A DNA stretch of 64,000 nucleotides from Sacculina carcini (lineage: Eukaryota; Arthropoda; Thecostraca; Sacculinidae). Made by a program: the position numbers and the translations under genes. Each line of letters opens with the position of its first letter. Position 1 is the stretch's first letter. The notes under the pieces were generated by a model. The model was not told the DNA's origin. It did no database searches and saw only the letters and a list, made by a program, of their open reading frames with translations. The stretch covers positions 6,057,664 through 6,121,663 of the forward strand of contig OU696576.1 in the NCBI GenBank assembly GCA_916048095.2. The letters run 5' to 3'. Shown here one piece after another: positions 1-14,200 of this stretch.

Positions 1-1340
1 GCACGACGGGCGGGTATAAAAATGACTCAGGCGGACTGAGGGGAAATATTTTGTCGAAATAAAAATAATTAAACTTATAATTTTCAATTGATTAATATTT
101 TTATGAGTGTACCCTATTTCATTTTTATTTTTCCATATTTTTTTACGAATTGAATATGAATTTCATGTTATGAATTGCTCCGCACAACGGGCGGGTTTTA
201 ATGCTATATATATACATAAAGAAGAAATTATCTGTCTGTCTGTGTATGTATGCTTGAATATGAGGTGACATAATTGCGCTGGTTCATGGTTCGCTGGTTC
301 AATGATCAGGGGCTTCAAACGCAAACGAAGCGATGGCTCATTTTTATACAATAAAAATGTCCCGCGAGTAGCAATAAAACGTTCAATTTCACCGTATAGA
401 ATGAATTCATATACAAAACTAATGGATTTGACTTCAAGAACCAGAACGGATAGTGTTCGAGTTCTGAATTATTCCTCACGTCGGGCGGGTTTAAATATGA
501 GGCGGGTTGAGTGAAAATATTTTGTCAAAATAAAATTAAAAATAATGAAATTTAGACTTTTCAATTGATTAAGGTCTTCATGAGTTTGCCTTATTTATTT
601 TTAGTTTGCAATATTTTTATGAATTGTTCCGCACAACGGGCGGGTTTTAATGCGGTTTTAATGCTATATATATACATAAAGAAGAAATTATCTGTCTGTC
701 TATGTATGTATGCTTGAATATGAGGTGACATAATTGCGCTGGTTCATGGTTCGCTGGTTCAATGATCAGGGGCTTCAAACGCAAACGAAGCGATGGCTCA
801 TTTTTATGAAATAAAAATGTCCCGCGGGCAGTTATTCATGTTATGAATTGCTCCGCACAACGGGCGGGTTTTAATGCTAGTATATACATAAAGAAGAAAT
901 TATCTGTCTGTCTGTGTATGTATGCTTGAATATGAGGTGACATAATTGCGCTGGTTCATGGTTCGCTGGTTCAATGATCAGGGGCTTGAAACGCAAACGA
1001 AGCGATGGCTCATTTTTATGAAATAAAAATGTCCCGCGGGCAGCAATAAAACGTTCAATTTCACCGTGTAGAATGAATTCATATACAAAACTAATGGATT
1101 TGACTTCAAGAACCAGAACGGATGGTGTTCGAGTTCTGAATTATTCCGCACGTCGGGCGGGTTTAAATATGAGGCGGGCTGAGTGAAAATATTTTGTCAA
1201 AATAAAATTAAAAATAATGAAATTTAGACTTTTTAATTGACTAAGGTTTTCATGAGTTTGCCTTATTTATTTTTAATTTGCAATATTTTTATGAATTGTT
1301 CCGCACAACGGGCGGGTTTTAATGCTAGTATATATATAAA
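1..1340 (+). repeat. Short-monomer satellite block of unit 1
   Basis: Consecutive motif heads (CCGCACAACGGGCGGG or CCTCACGTCGGGCGGG) are spaced about 150-300 bp. The tightest pairs, 474 to 629 and 1146 to 1301, give a 155-bp monomer. A typical monomer runs: head motif, TTTAAATATGAGGCGGG, an AAAATATTTTGTC stretch, an AT-rich body, then ATGAATTG before the next head. Some monomers instead continue into an ACATAAAGAAGAAATTATC module with TCTG repeats. Equivalent blocks start units 2, 3 and 4. Function is unknown; it reads as satellite DNA. Confidence 0.85.
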
Positions 1341-1350
1341 ATAGATCCTC

Positions 1351-1353
1351 TGT

Positions 1354-1406
<53 letters not shown>

Positions 1407-1413
1407 TGTCTGT
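1351..1413. repeat. (TG)n microsatellite
   Basis: A run of TG dinucleotides with a few TCTG interruptions, preceded by GTATATATATAAAATAGATCC and followed by TGTCCCAGCCTTC. The same position in unit 3 (about 11243-11290) holds a shorter TG tract. Unit 2 (about 6472-6495) has only a few TCTG repeats. The tract length therefore varies between otherwise similar units. Confidence 0.95.
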
Positions 1414-1449
1414 CCCAGCCTTCTTGGTCCATTTTCTATCAACTGCTTC

Positions 1450-2940
1450 TCGGTCAACACTCGGCGTACCCGCTAACAATTTATACCATCATGTTGGAAA
1501 TTTTCTTGTCTACACTTAACACTATATTTTAAGTTTTAAAAATAAAACCCAAAAAAGTTATTGCGGTGAAAAGACAAAATGAACCCTAAAAAATGCGAAA
1601 ATTTTAGTCGATTTTCTGAAGATTACTCCTCCTAAACCAGCAATGGTACAACTGTACAAATTATACCACTGTGTATAAAATTTTATCTTCTACTCAACGC
1701 ACTATAATTTATACCCAAAATTGAATATAAAACATGTAAAATGGAAAAAAATTCAATCTACATTCAAAATTTTATTTAAACTCTACGCGTCAAATTTTCT
1801 ATACTTTTTTCTCTATTTCTCAAAAAATAATTATCACACATCTAAATAAATAATACCATCATGCTGGGAATTTTCTTTTCTACAACACAGTATAATTTTT
1901 AATTTTACAAAGTCTATTAAAAAAAGTTAAGGCGGTGTGAAGTGTAAATGACAAAGTCAAAAAGGCAAAATTAGCACACAAAAACGTGAATATTTTGGTC
2001 AATATTCCGCTATCCATTCCTCATAAACCAACAATGGTACAGCTATAAAAATTATACTATTGTGTAGATAATTTTGTGTTCTACAAGAAAAGTTATTATT
2101 TATACCCACAAATGATACAAAATACGTGTAAATTGGAAAAATTCTCAAATAGATCCAAAATTTCACTTGAACACCGGGTGATTAAAATTAATTAATTTTT
2201 CTACTATTTCTCAGTAACTATTTGTCACACATTAAAATAAATTATACCATCGTGCTAGAAATTTTGTTTTCTACAATACGGTATAATTGTTAATTTTCCA
2301 AAGTAAACCTAAAGGAAGTCACGGCGGTGTAAAGTCAAAATGTCATGTTGCCAATTTGACAGCTATTATGCGCACTTGCGATTACACATGAATATACACT
2401 GATTTAATTTCACTGAAGTCCAATCACAATTTACGCACTTGCGATCACACAGGAATATACTACTGTGTAGAGAATCTTGTGTTCTACAAGATAAGCTATA
2501 ATTTATACCCACAAATGATACAAAAGACGTGTAAAATTGGCAAAATTCTCAAATACATCCAAAATTACACTTGAACACCGGACGACTAAAATTAATTCAT
2601 TTTTCTACTATTTATCAGTACCTATTTGTCACACATTACAATAAATTATACCAACGTTCTAGAAATCTTGTCTTCTACAATACGGTATAATTTGTAATTT
2701 TCCAAAGGGTATCTGAAGGAAGTTACGGCGGTGTAAAGTCAAAAGGACATATTGCCAATTTGACAGCTATTATGCGCACTTGCGATTACACAGGAATATA
2801 CACCGATTAAATTTCACTGAAGCCCAATCACAATTAAGAATGCATCATATTATCTCCAAGCATGGATGGTGTGGTTTTATTGCGAACAGTTTAATTAATG
2901 CTATACTATACTGAATAGAAGGTCTTTATTGTCCTCAATA
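1450..2940 (+). repeat. AT-rich 340-400-bp subrepeat array in unit 1
   Basis: Repeated modules share TTATACCATCGTGCTAGAAA, a GTTTTCTACAATACGGTATAA stretch, AAGTTACGGCGGTGTAAAGTC and GCGCACTTGCGATTACACA. The last string occurs at about 2371, 2434 and 2775. Corresponding arrays lie at about 6545-8340 in unit 2 and 11340-13150 in unit 3, and the number of modules differs between units. No coding signal is seen. Reverse-complement pieces recur at 60636-61140. Confidence 0.85.
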
Positions 2941-4282
2941 TTTACACATCAAATGTTCCGCACGACGGGCGGGTAAAATGCTACTTGGAACAAAGTAAGC
3001 TACTGAATTTTACTGTGTGATTTAATTGGTTTAATTTCAAGTTGCATACGCTTAAGTTGCATAAGGATAAGGGTTGTAATATCATGCAATGCCAAGTATA
3101 TGCATATGCTGTTTTAGAGGAAGCATTAATCTGGAATTATAGAGATGTTTCATTGTTTTGATAGTGTTACACTTCTGAATTACTACACACGAAGGACGGG
3201 TTTGAATTTGAGCAGTGTTGAGGGAAAATCATCGTCAATAATTAAAACAAGAATTTACAAATTTGACTTTTCTATTGGTCGTTTTTCATCAATTTTCTTT
3301 GTGTTTGTTTCGTGTTTGAGTTCTGAATTATTCCGAACGACGGGCAGCTTTGAATATGAGGCGGGTTGTGGAAAAACATGTTTTCTAAATTGAAACATAA
3401 ATTTCACATTTAGACATTTATATTAGCTAAAACTTTCCTATGGGTATGTTTTTCTTTTTCAATTTGCACTAATTTTTTTATGAATTCAATATTAATTATA
3501 TTTTATGAACTGTTCCGCACGACGGGGGAATTAAATGTATCTATAAAGAGTGGGTTTAAATGATAGCGAGGTATATGATATTTTGCTAGCAGTAAATATT
3601 CTAGCGATAAAAGTAGAATAGCTCTTAAGCAAATGATTTTGGAGAATGATGTGAACCTTTAGATATATTTTGCGATCTGACGATATATGTATTAGGAATA
3701 ATACGTAGCAGAATATAGATTGCATAATATAATATCGGCTGTAATATCAAGGGCTGTAATATCGGTGTAATCCAAAAAATGACAACTGTATGAATATGAT
3801 GCATTAGTGGAAGCATTAACCGGGAATTATGAGATAATATGATAATGGTGTATAATTATATCGCATTATGCAACAAATGTGAATTTAGCTGCATTACAGT
3901 TTGGTCCCGATACTATATTTGCGGGTTGAGAGAAAAGTATTGGTGGGCCGCGTGTTTGGGACCCCTGGGGTAGATAATCTCAGTCTTCTGATTACAAATT
4001 ATGATCGCATCAGTATATTTTGTGATCACAAACTAATAAGTTAAATCACCTCAGACTAGGCTGAGAGCGGTCAATATTGAATGGTTGGGTTGGGTTGGGT
4101 AGGTTTGACTCAGGTTATATTGGGTTTTAATGATAGCGGAAAATATACAAATTTTAACAATAAATATTATAGCGGTAAAAGTGAAATAGTACTTGAGCAA
4201 ATGATATTGGGGAATGATTCTAAGTAATAAATATAGTTTGGAAACATTCTGATGAAAAGATTTCATCATCTTTCATTGTTTG

Positions 4283-4694
4283 TGTGGTGTAATCGTGTGT
4301 AGTGAGAGAGAGAGTGTGTGTGTGAAAGATTGTGAGTGCGTGAACGTGTTAGTGTGTCTATGTGTGATCGTGTATAGTTGAATTGTATATTGCGTGCGAG
4401 AGTATGTGAGCGAGTGTGTCTAGTTGTTTCGGTGTGTGTGTGTGTGTATGCGTTTGTGAATTGTCCATGCCCCGCAGCGGCGAGTGAATGACCGGCTCGC
4501 CGCTGATTGGTTGTTGCGGCGGGTGAGGACTGTGTGTGTGTGTGTGTGTCCGTGTGTGCTCCCGTGTGACACGGTGTGAGCGGACAGTCGTGTTTGTGGT
4601 GCGATCGGAGTGTGACGTCTGGTAGGCGCGCGTGGGGCGGTGATGCCCACGCGCGCCTGTCTGTAATATATTTTAGTTTCTGGTTTCTTTTACA
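4283..4694. mobile_element. Solo LTR inserted in unit 1
   Basis: A 412-bp GT-rich block present in unit 1 and absent at the same point of units 2 and 3, where TTTCATTGTTTG runs straight into TTTCGTG. It begins TGTGGTGTA and ends TTTTACA, the usual TG...CA boundaries of a long terminal repeat. It is flanked by a 5-bp direct duplication GTTTG (4278-4282 and 4695-4699). It has no internal coding region, consistent with LTR-LTR recombination leaving one LTR. Its orientation is not determined. The candidate 5' LTR at 61271 begins with the same nine bases, but the bodies do not look alike. Confidence 0.75.
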
Positions 4695-5330
4695 GTTTGT
4701 TTCGTGTTTGTGTTCTGAATTATACCACACGACGGGCAGATTTATATATCAGGCGGGTTGAGGAATAATATTTGTCAAAATAAGAACAAAAATATTCACA
4801 TTCAGACTTTTCTATTGGTTAAGATATTTATAGGTTACATTTTTTGGTTTTCAATTTGTATTCATTATATTTTCTGGATTTGATATGAATTTTATTGTAT
4901 GAATTGCTCCGCACGACGGGTGGGTTTAAAAAGTGTTCTTAGATCATTTTTTCAAATGTTTCATTTAAAAAAAGGTTTTTTTTTACAAATAAAAATGTTC
5001 CGCGGGCAGCAACTATAGACAATAGAACGTTCAATTTCCCCTGAAGAATTAATCCATACACAAAACCAATGGATTTGACTTCAAATATGAATTGGATTGT
5101 ATGAATTGTTCCGCACGACGGGCGGGTTTAAAAATAGTGTTTCCATTTTTTAGTTCATTTTTTCAAATGGTTCATTTAAAAAAGGTTTTTTTTATAATAA
5201 AAATGCTCCGCGGGCAGCAACTATAGACCATAGAACGTTAAATTTACCCTGTAGAATTAATCCATGCACAAAACCAATGGGTTTGACTTCAAGATGCAGA
5301 ACGGATCGTGTTCGAGTTCTGAATTATTCA

Positions 5331-8300
5331 GCACGACGGGCGGGTTTAAAAATGACTCAGGCGCACTGAGGGGAAATATTTTGTCGAAATAAAAATAATT
5401 AAACTTATAATTTTCAATTGATAAATATTTTTATGAGTGTACCCTATTTCATTTTTATTTTTCCATATTTTTTTATAAATTGAATATGAATTTCATGTTA
5501 TGAATTGCTCCGCACAACGGGCGGGTTTTTAATGCTATATATATACATAAAGAAGAAATTATCTGTCTGTCTGTGTATGTATGCTTGAATATGAGGTGAC
5601 ATAATTGCGCTGGTTTATGGTTCGCTGGTTCAATGATCAGGGGCTTGAAACGCAAACGAAGCGATGGCTCATTTTTATGAAATAAAAATGTCCCGCGGGC
5701 AGCAATAAAACGTTCAATTTCACCGTATAGAATGAATTAATATACAAAACTAATGGATTTGACTTCAAGAACCAGAACGGATGGTGTTCGAGTTCTGAAT
5801 TATTCCTCACGTCGGGCGGGTTTAAATATGACGCGGGTTGAGTGAAAATATTTTGTCAAAATAAAATTAAAAATAAGGAAATTTAGACTTTTTAATTGAT
5901 TAAGGTCTTCATGAGTTTGGCTTATTTATTTTTAATTTGCTATATTTTTATGAATTGTTCCGCACAACGGGCGGGTTTTAATGCGGTTTTAATGCTATAT
6001 ATATACATAAAGAAGAAATTATCTTTCTGTCTGTGTATGTATGCTTGAATATGAGTTGACATAATTGCGCTGGTTCATGGTTCGCTGGTTCAATGATCAG
6101 GGGCTTCAAACGCAAACGAAGCGATGGCTCATTTTTATGAAATAAAAATGTCCCGCGGGCAGCAATAAAACGTTCAATTTCACCGTGTAGAATGAATTCA
6201 TATACAAAACTAATGGATTTGACTTCAAGAACCAGAACGGATGGTGTTCGAGTTCTGAATTATTCCTCACGTCGGGCGGGTTAAATATGAGGCGGGCTGA
6301 GTGAAAATATTTTGTCAAAATAAAATTAAAAATAATGAAATTTATACTTTTTAATTGATTAAGGTTTTCATGAGTTTGCCTTATTTATTTTTAATTTGCA
6401 ATATTTTTATGAATTTTTCCGCACAACGGGCGGGTTTTAATGCTAGTATATCTATATATATAAAAGAGATCCTCTGTCTGTCTGTGTGTTTATCTGTCCC
6501 ACCCTCCTTGGTCCATTTTCTGCAAGATGCTACTCAATAACCATTTAAGGTACCCGCTAACAATTTATACCATCACGTTGGAAATTTTCTTGTCTACACG
6601 ATAGGACAAATTTTAAATTTTAAAAATAAAACCAAAAAAAGTTATCGTGGTGAAAAGACAAAATGAACCCTGAAAAATGCGAAAATTTTGGTTAATATTC
6701 CTGCATCTACTCCTCATAAATCAGAAATGATACAGCCAAACAGATTATACCACTGTGTAGAGAATATTCTGTTCTACTCGGTAGGCTATAATTCATATCC
6801 AAAAATTAAATATAAAATATGTAAAAATGACAAAATTTCAGTCTACATTCAAAATTATATTTAAGCTCGACGCGTCCGATTTTCTGTACTTTTTTCTCTA
6901 TTTCTCAGCAACTAACTATGACACATCTAAATAAATATTACCATCATGCTGGGAATTTTGTTTTCTACAGCACGGTATAATTTTTAATTTTCCAAAGTGT
7001 ATTAAAAAAATGTTACGGCGGTGTGAAGTCAAAATGACAATATCAAAAAGACAAAATTAGCACTGGAAACCGTGAATATTTTGGTAAATATTCCGCTATC
7101 TATTCCTCATAAACCAGCAATGGTACAGCTATAAAAATTTAACTATTGTGTAGAGAATTTTGTGTTCTACAAGAAATATTCTAATTTATACCCACAAATG
7201 ATACAAAAAACGTGTAAAATTGGCAAAATTCTCAAATACATCCAAAATTACACTTGAACACCGGGTGACTAAAATTAATTCATTTTTCTACTATTTATCA
7301 GTAACTATTTGTCACACATCAAAATTAATTATACCATCGTGCTAGAAATCTTGTTTTCTACAATACGGTATAATTCTTCATTTTCCAAAGTGTATCTGAA
7401 GGAAGTTACGGCGGTGTAAAGTTAAAAGGACATATTGCCAATTTGACAGCTATTATGCGCACTTGCGATTACACAGGAATATACTACTGTGTAGAGAATT
7501 GTGTGTTCTACAAGAAAAAGTATAATTTATACCCACAAATGATACAAAAAATGTGTAAAATTGGCAAAATTCTCAAATACATCCGAAATTACACTTGAAC
7601 ACCGGGCGACTAAAATTAATTCATTTTTCTACTATTTCTCAGTAACTATTCGTTAAACATAAAAATAAATTATACCATCGTGCTAGAAATCTTGTTTTCT
7701 ACAATACGATATAATTTGTAATTTTCCAAAGTGTATCTGAAGGAAGTTACGGCGGTGTAAAGTCAAATTGTCATGTTGCCAATTTGACAGCTATTATGCG
7801 CACTTGCGATTACACATGAATATACACTGATTTAATTTCACTGAAGTCCAAACACAATTTACGCACTTGCGATTACACAGGAATATACTTCTGTGTAGAT
7901 AATTTTGTGTTCTACAAGATAAGCTATAATTTATACCCACAAATGATACAAAAAACGTGGAAAATTGGCAAAAAACAAATACATCCAAAATTACACTTGA
8001 ACACCGGGCGACTAAAATTAATTCATTTTTCTACTATTTCTCAGTAATAATTTGTTATACATAAAAATAAATTCTACCATCGTGCTAGAAATCTTGTTTT
8101 CTACAATACGGTATAATTTGTAATTTTCCAAAGGGTATCTGAAGGAAGTTACGGCGGTGTAAAGTCAAAAGGACATATTGCCAATTTGACAGCTATTATG
8201 CGCACTTGCGATTACACAGGAATATACACCGATTAAATTTCACTGAAGCCCAATCACAATTAAGAATGCATCATATTATCTCCAAGCATGGATGGTGTGG

Positions 8301-10105
8301 TTTTATTGCGTACAGTTAAATTAATGCTACACTATACTGAATATAGACGCTTTATCGTCCTCAATAACATTCCGCACGACGGGCGGGTAAAATGCTATTG
8401 GGAACAAAGTAAACTACTGAATTTAACTGTGTAATTTAATTGGTATAATTTCAAGCTGCATAAGCATAAGTTGCATAAGGATATGGGTTGCAATATCATG
8501 TAATGCCAGCTTATGCTGTTTCAGCGGAAGCATTAACCTGGAATTATAGAGATGACAGAAGGTTGCATTGTTTTGATAGTGTTACACTTCTGAATTACTA
8601 CACACGAAGGACGGGTGTTAATTTGAGCAGTGTTGAGGGAAAAACATCGTCAATAATTAAAACAAGAATTTACAAATTTGATTTTTTCTATTAATCGTTT
8701 TTCATCAATTTTCTTTGTGTTTGTTTCGTGTTTGAGTTCTGAATTATTCCGCACGACGGGCAGCTTTAAATATAAGGCGGGTTGTGGAAAAACATGTTTT
8801 CTAAATTGAAACATAAATTTCACATTTAGACTTTTATATTGGCTAAAACTTTCCTATGGGTTTGTTATTCTTTCTCAATTTGCACTAATTTTTGTATGAA
8901 TTGAATATTAATTATACTTTATGAACTGTTCCGCACGACGGGTGAATTAAATGTATCTATAAAGAGTGGGTTTAAATGATAGCGAGGTATATGATATTTT
9001 GCTAGCAGTAAATATTCTAGCGATAAAAGTAGAGTAGCTCTGTGAACCTTTATATATATTTTGCGATCTGATGATATATGTATTAGGAATAATACGTAGC
9101 AGAATATAGATTGCATAATATAATATAATATAATACGGCTGTAATATCAAGGGCTGTAATATCGTTGTAATCCAAAAAATGACAACTGTATGAATATGAT
9201 GCATTAGTGGAAGCATTAACCGGGAATTATGAGATAATATGATAATGGTGTATAATTATATCGCATTATGCAACAAATGTGAATTTAGCTGCCTTACAGT
9301 TTGGTCCCGATACTATATTGGCGGGTTGAGAGAAAAGTATTGGTGGGCCGCGTGTTTGGGACCCCTGGGGTAGATAATCTCAGTCTTCTGATTACAAATT
9401 ATGATCGCATCAGTGTATATTGTGATCACAAACTAATAAGTTAAATCACCTCAGACTAGGCTGAGAGCGGTCAAGATTGAATGGTTGGGTTGGGTTGGGT
9501 AGGTTTGACTCAGGTTATATTGGGTTTTAATGATAGCGGAAAATATATAAATTTTAACAATAAATATTATAGCGGTAAAAGTGAAATAGTACTTAAGCAA
9601 ATGATATTGGGGAATGATGTTAAGTAATAAATATAGTTTGGAAACATTCTGATGAAAAGATTTCATCATCTTTCATTGTTTGTTTCGTGTTTGTGTTCTG
9701 AATTATACCACACGACGGGCAGATTTATATATCAGGTGGGTTGAGGGATAATATTTGTCAAAATAAGAACAAAAATATTCACATTTAGACTTTTCTATTG
9801 GTTAAGATATTTATAGGTTACATTTTTTGGTTTTCAATTTGTATTCATTATATTTTATGGATTTGATATGAATTTTATTGTATGAATTGTTCCGCACGAC
9901 GGGTGGGTTTAAAAAAGTGTTTTTAGATCATTTTTTCAAATGGTTCATTTAAAAAACGTATTTTTTTAAAAATAAAAATGCTCCGCGGGCAGCAACTATA
10001 GACAATAGAACGTTCAATTTACCCTGTAGAATTAATCCATAAACAAAACCGATGGATTTGACTTCAAGATGCAGAACGGATCGTGTTCGAGTTCTGAATT
10101 ATTCA
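5331..10105 (+). repeat. Tandem 5-kb compound repeat, unit 2
   Basis: Second unit, collinear with unit 1 at high identity. For example, the segment with GGACCCCTGGGGTAGATAATC occurs at about 3957 and 9357, and the TGCATAAGGATA segment at about 3059 and 8473. It lacks the solo LTR, has a short TCTG tract in place of the long TG run, and has one more AT-rich subrepeat than unit 1. These differences make it 4775 bp long. No genes. Confidence 0.9.
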
Positions 10106-11245
10106 GCACGACGGGCGGGGTAAAAATGACTCAGGCGGACTGAGGGGAAATATTTTGTCGAAATAAAAATAATTAAACTTATAATTTTCAATTGATTAAT
10201 ATTTTTATGAGTGTACCCTATTTCATTTTTATTTTCCCATATTTTTTTATGAATTGAATATGAATTTCATGTTATGAATCGCTCCGCACAACGGGCGGGT
10301 TTTAATGCTATATATATACATAAAGAAGAAATTATATGTCTGTCTGTGTATGTATGCTTGAATATGAGGTGACATAATTGCGCTGGTTCGTGGTTCGCTG
10401 GTTCAATGATCAGGGGCTTGAAACGCAAACGAAGCGATGGCTCATTTTTATGAAATAAAAATGTCCCGCGGGCAGCAATAAAACGTTCAATTTCACCGTA
10501 TAGAATGAATTCATATACAAAACTAATGGATTTGACTTCAAGAACCAGAACGGATGGTGTTCGAGTTCTGAATTATTCCTCACGTCGGGCGGGTTTAAAT
10601 ATGAGGCGGGTTGAGTGAAAATATTTTGTCAAAATAAAATTAAAAATAATGAAATTTAGACTTTTTAATTGATTAAGGTCTTCATGAGTTTGCCTTATTT
10701 ATTTTTAATTTGCAATATTTTTATGAATTGTTCCGCACAACGGGCGGGTTTTCATGCGGTTTTAATGCTATATATATACATAAAGAAGAAATTATCTGTC
10801 TGTCTGTGTATGTATGCTTGAATATGAGGTGACATAATTGCGCTGGTTCATGGTTCGCTGGTTCAATGATCAGGGGCTTCAAACGCAAACGAAGCGATGG
10901 CTCATTTTTATGAAATAAAAATGTCCCGCGGGCAGCAATAAAACGTTCAATTTCACCGTATAGAATGAATTCATATACAAAACTAATGGATTTGACTTCA
11001 AGAACCAGAACGGATGGTGTTCGAGTTCTGAATTATTCCTCACGTCGGGCGGGTTTAAACATGAGGCGGGCTGAGTGAAAATATTTTGTCAAAATAAAAT
11101 TAAAAATAATGAAATTTAGACTTTTTAATTGATTAAGGTTTTCATGAGTTTGCCTTATTTATTTTTGATTTGCAATATTTTTATGAATTGTTCCGCACAA
11201 CGGGCGGGTTTTAATGCTAGTATATATATAAAAGAGATCCTCTGT

Positions 11246-11282
<37 letters not shown>

Positions 11283-14200
11283 TGTCTGTCCCAGCCTTCT
11301 TGGTCCATTTTCTATCAGCTGCTTCTCGGTCAACACTCGGCGTACCCGCTAATAATTTGTACCATCACGTTGGAAATTTTCTTGTCTACACTTAACACTA
11401 AATTTTTAATTTTAAAAATGAAACCAAAAAAAGTTATAGCGGTAAAAACACAAAATGAACCCTGAAAAATACGAAAATTTTGGTCAATTTTCTGAGGACT
11501 ACTCCTTCTAAACCAGCAATGGTACAACTATACAAATTATACCAATGTGTACAAAATGTTCTGTTCTGCTCAACGAATTATAATTAATACCCAAAAATTA
11601 AATAAAAACATGTAAAATGGAAAAACATTCAATCTACATTCAAAATTTTATTTAATCTCCACGCGTCCGACTTTCTATACTTTTTTCTCTATTTCTCAAA
11701 AAGTAATAATCACACATCTAAATAAATAATACCATCATGCTGGGAATTTTGTTTGCTACAACACGGTATAATGTTTAATTTTCCAAAGTGTATTAAAAAA
11801 AAGTTACGGCGGTGTGAAGTGTAAATGACAAAAAAGCAAAAAGGCAAAATTAGCACAAAAAAGTGAATATTTTGGTCAATATTCCGCTATCTATTCCTGA
11901 TAAACCAGCAATGGTACAGCTATAAAAATTATACTATTGTGTAGATAATTTTGTGTTCTACAAGAAAAGTTATAATTTATACCCACAAATGATACAAAAA
12001 AACGTGTACAATTGGCAAAATTCTCAAATACATCCAAAATTACACTTGAACACCGGGTGATTAAAATTAATTCATTTTTCTACTATTTATCAGTACCTAT
12101 TTGTCACACATTACAATAAATTATACCATCGTGCTAGAAATTCTGTTTTCTACAATACGGTATAATTTGTAATTTTCCAAAGTGTATCTGAAGGAAGTTA
12201 CGGGGGTGTAAAGTCAAACGGACATATTGCCAATTTGACAGCTATTATGCGCACTTGCGATTACACAGGAATATACTACTGTGTAGAGAATTTTGTGTTC
12301 TACAATATAAGCTATAATTTATACCCACAAATGATACAAAAAACGTGTAAAATTGGCAAAATTCTCAAATACATCCAAAATTTCACTAGAACACCGGGCG
12401 ACTAAAATTAATTCATTTTTCTAATATTTCTCAGTAACTATTTGTTATACATAAAAATAAATTATACCATCGTGCTAGAAATCTTGTTTTCTACAATACG
12501 ATATAATTTGTAATTTTCCAAAGTGTATCTAAAGGAAGTTAGGGCGGTGTAAAGTCAAAATGTCATGTTGCCAATTTGACAGCTATTATGCGCACTTGCG
12601 ATTACACAGGAATATACACTGATTTAATTTCACTGAAGTCCAATCACAATTTACGCACTTGCGATTACACAAGAATATACTTCTGTGTAGAGAATTTTGT
12701 GTTCTACAATATAAGTTATAATTTATACCCACAAATGGTACAAAAAACGTGTAAAATTGGCAAAATTCTCAAATACATCCAAAATTACACTTAAACACCG
12801 GGCGACTAAAATTAATTCATTTTTCTACTATTTCCCAGTAACTATTTGTTATACATGAAAATGAATTATACCATCGTGCTAGAAATCTTGTGTTCTACAA
12901 TACGGTATAATTTGTAATTTTCCAAAGGGTATCTGAAGGAAGTTACGGCGGTGTAAAGTCAAAATGACATGGTTCCAATTTGACAGCTATTATGCGCACT
13001 TGCGATTACACAGGAATATACACTGATTAAATGTCATTGAAGCCCAATCACAATTAAGAATGCATCATATTATCTCCAAGCATGGATGGTGTGGTTTTTT
13101 TGCGTACAGTTTAATTAATGCTACACTATACTGAATAGAAAGTCTTTATTGTCCTCAATATTTACACATGAATTGTTCCGCCCGACGGGCGGGTACAATA
13201 CTACTGGGAACAAAGTTAACTACTGAATTTTACTGTATAATTTAATTGGTTTAATTTCAAGTTGCATAAGGATATGGGTTGTAATATCATGCAATGCCAA
13301 CTATATGAATATGCTGTTTTAGCGGACGCATAAATCTGGAATTATAGAGATGACAGAAAGTTTCATTGTTTTGATAGTGTTACACTTCTGAATTACTAAA
13401 CACGAATGACAGGTGTGAATTTGGGCAGTGTTGAGGGAAAAACATCGTCAATAATTAAAACAAGAATTTACAAATTTCACTTTTTCTGTTGGTCGTTTTT
13501 CATCAATTTTCTTTGTGTTTGTTTTGTGTTTGAGTTCTGAATTATTCCGCACGACGGGCAGCTTTAAATATGAGGCGGGTTGTGGAAAAACATGTTCTCT
13601 AAATTGAAACATAAATTTCACATTTAGACTTTTATATTGGCTAAACATTCCTATGGGTTTGTTTTTCTTTTTCAATTTTCACTAATTTTTTTATGAATTG
13701 AATATTAATTATATTTAATGAACTGTTCCGCACGACGGGCGGGCTTAAATGTATTTATAAAGAGTGGGTTTAAATGATAGCGAGGTATATGATATTTTGC
13801 TAGCAGTAAATATTCTAGCGATAAAAGTAGAATAGCTCTTAAGCAAATGATTTTGGAGAATGATGTGAACCTTTAAATATATTTTGCGATCTGATGATAT
13901 ATATACAGTATATACATACAGTATTATTCCTAATACTATATGTATTAGGAATAATACGTAGCAGAATATAGATTGCATAATATAATATCGGCTGTAATAT
14001 ATATAATAATATATAATAGCTCTTAAGCAAATGATTTTGGAGAATGATGTGAACCTTTAAATATATTTTGCGATCTGATGATATATATACAGTATATACA
14101 TACAGTATTATTCCTAATACTATATGTATTAGGAATAATACGTAGCAGAATATAGATTGCATAATATAATATCGGCTGTAATATATATAATAATATATAA

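Larger units (their letters stand above)
1..5330 (+). repeat. Tandem 5-kb compound repeat, unit 1
   Basis: First of three near-complete units of a tandem compound repeat. Units are anchored on the same string (GCACGACGGGCGGG followed by a TAAAAATGACTCAGGCG-like stretch) at 1, 5331, 10106 and 15566. Internal order is: a block of short monomers (1-1340), a TG microsatellite, AT-rich 340-400-bp subrepeats (about 1450-2940), then a second monomer block (2950-5330). Near-copies of the motif CCGCACGACGGGCGGG begin at about 180, 474, 629, 853, 1146, 1301, 2958, 3333, 3515, 4725, 4909 and 5111. Only this unit carries the inserted solo LTR at 4283-4694. No reading frame here resembles a protein. Confidence 0.9.

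Noticed and set aside
4266..4730. 154-codon minus-strand frame rich in Thr/His
   Set aside because: Translation of GT/CA microsatellite inside the solo LTR; TH repeats are not a protein signal.
13880..13960. Hairpin at GTATTATTCCTAATAC as a terminator or structured RNA
   Set aside because: It lies in satellite DNA, is repeated with the 184-bp unit, and has no transcription unit attached.
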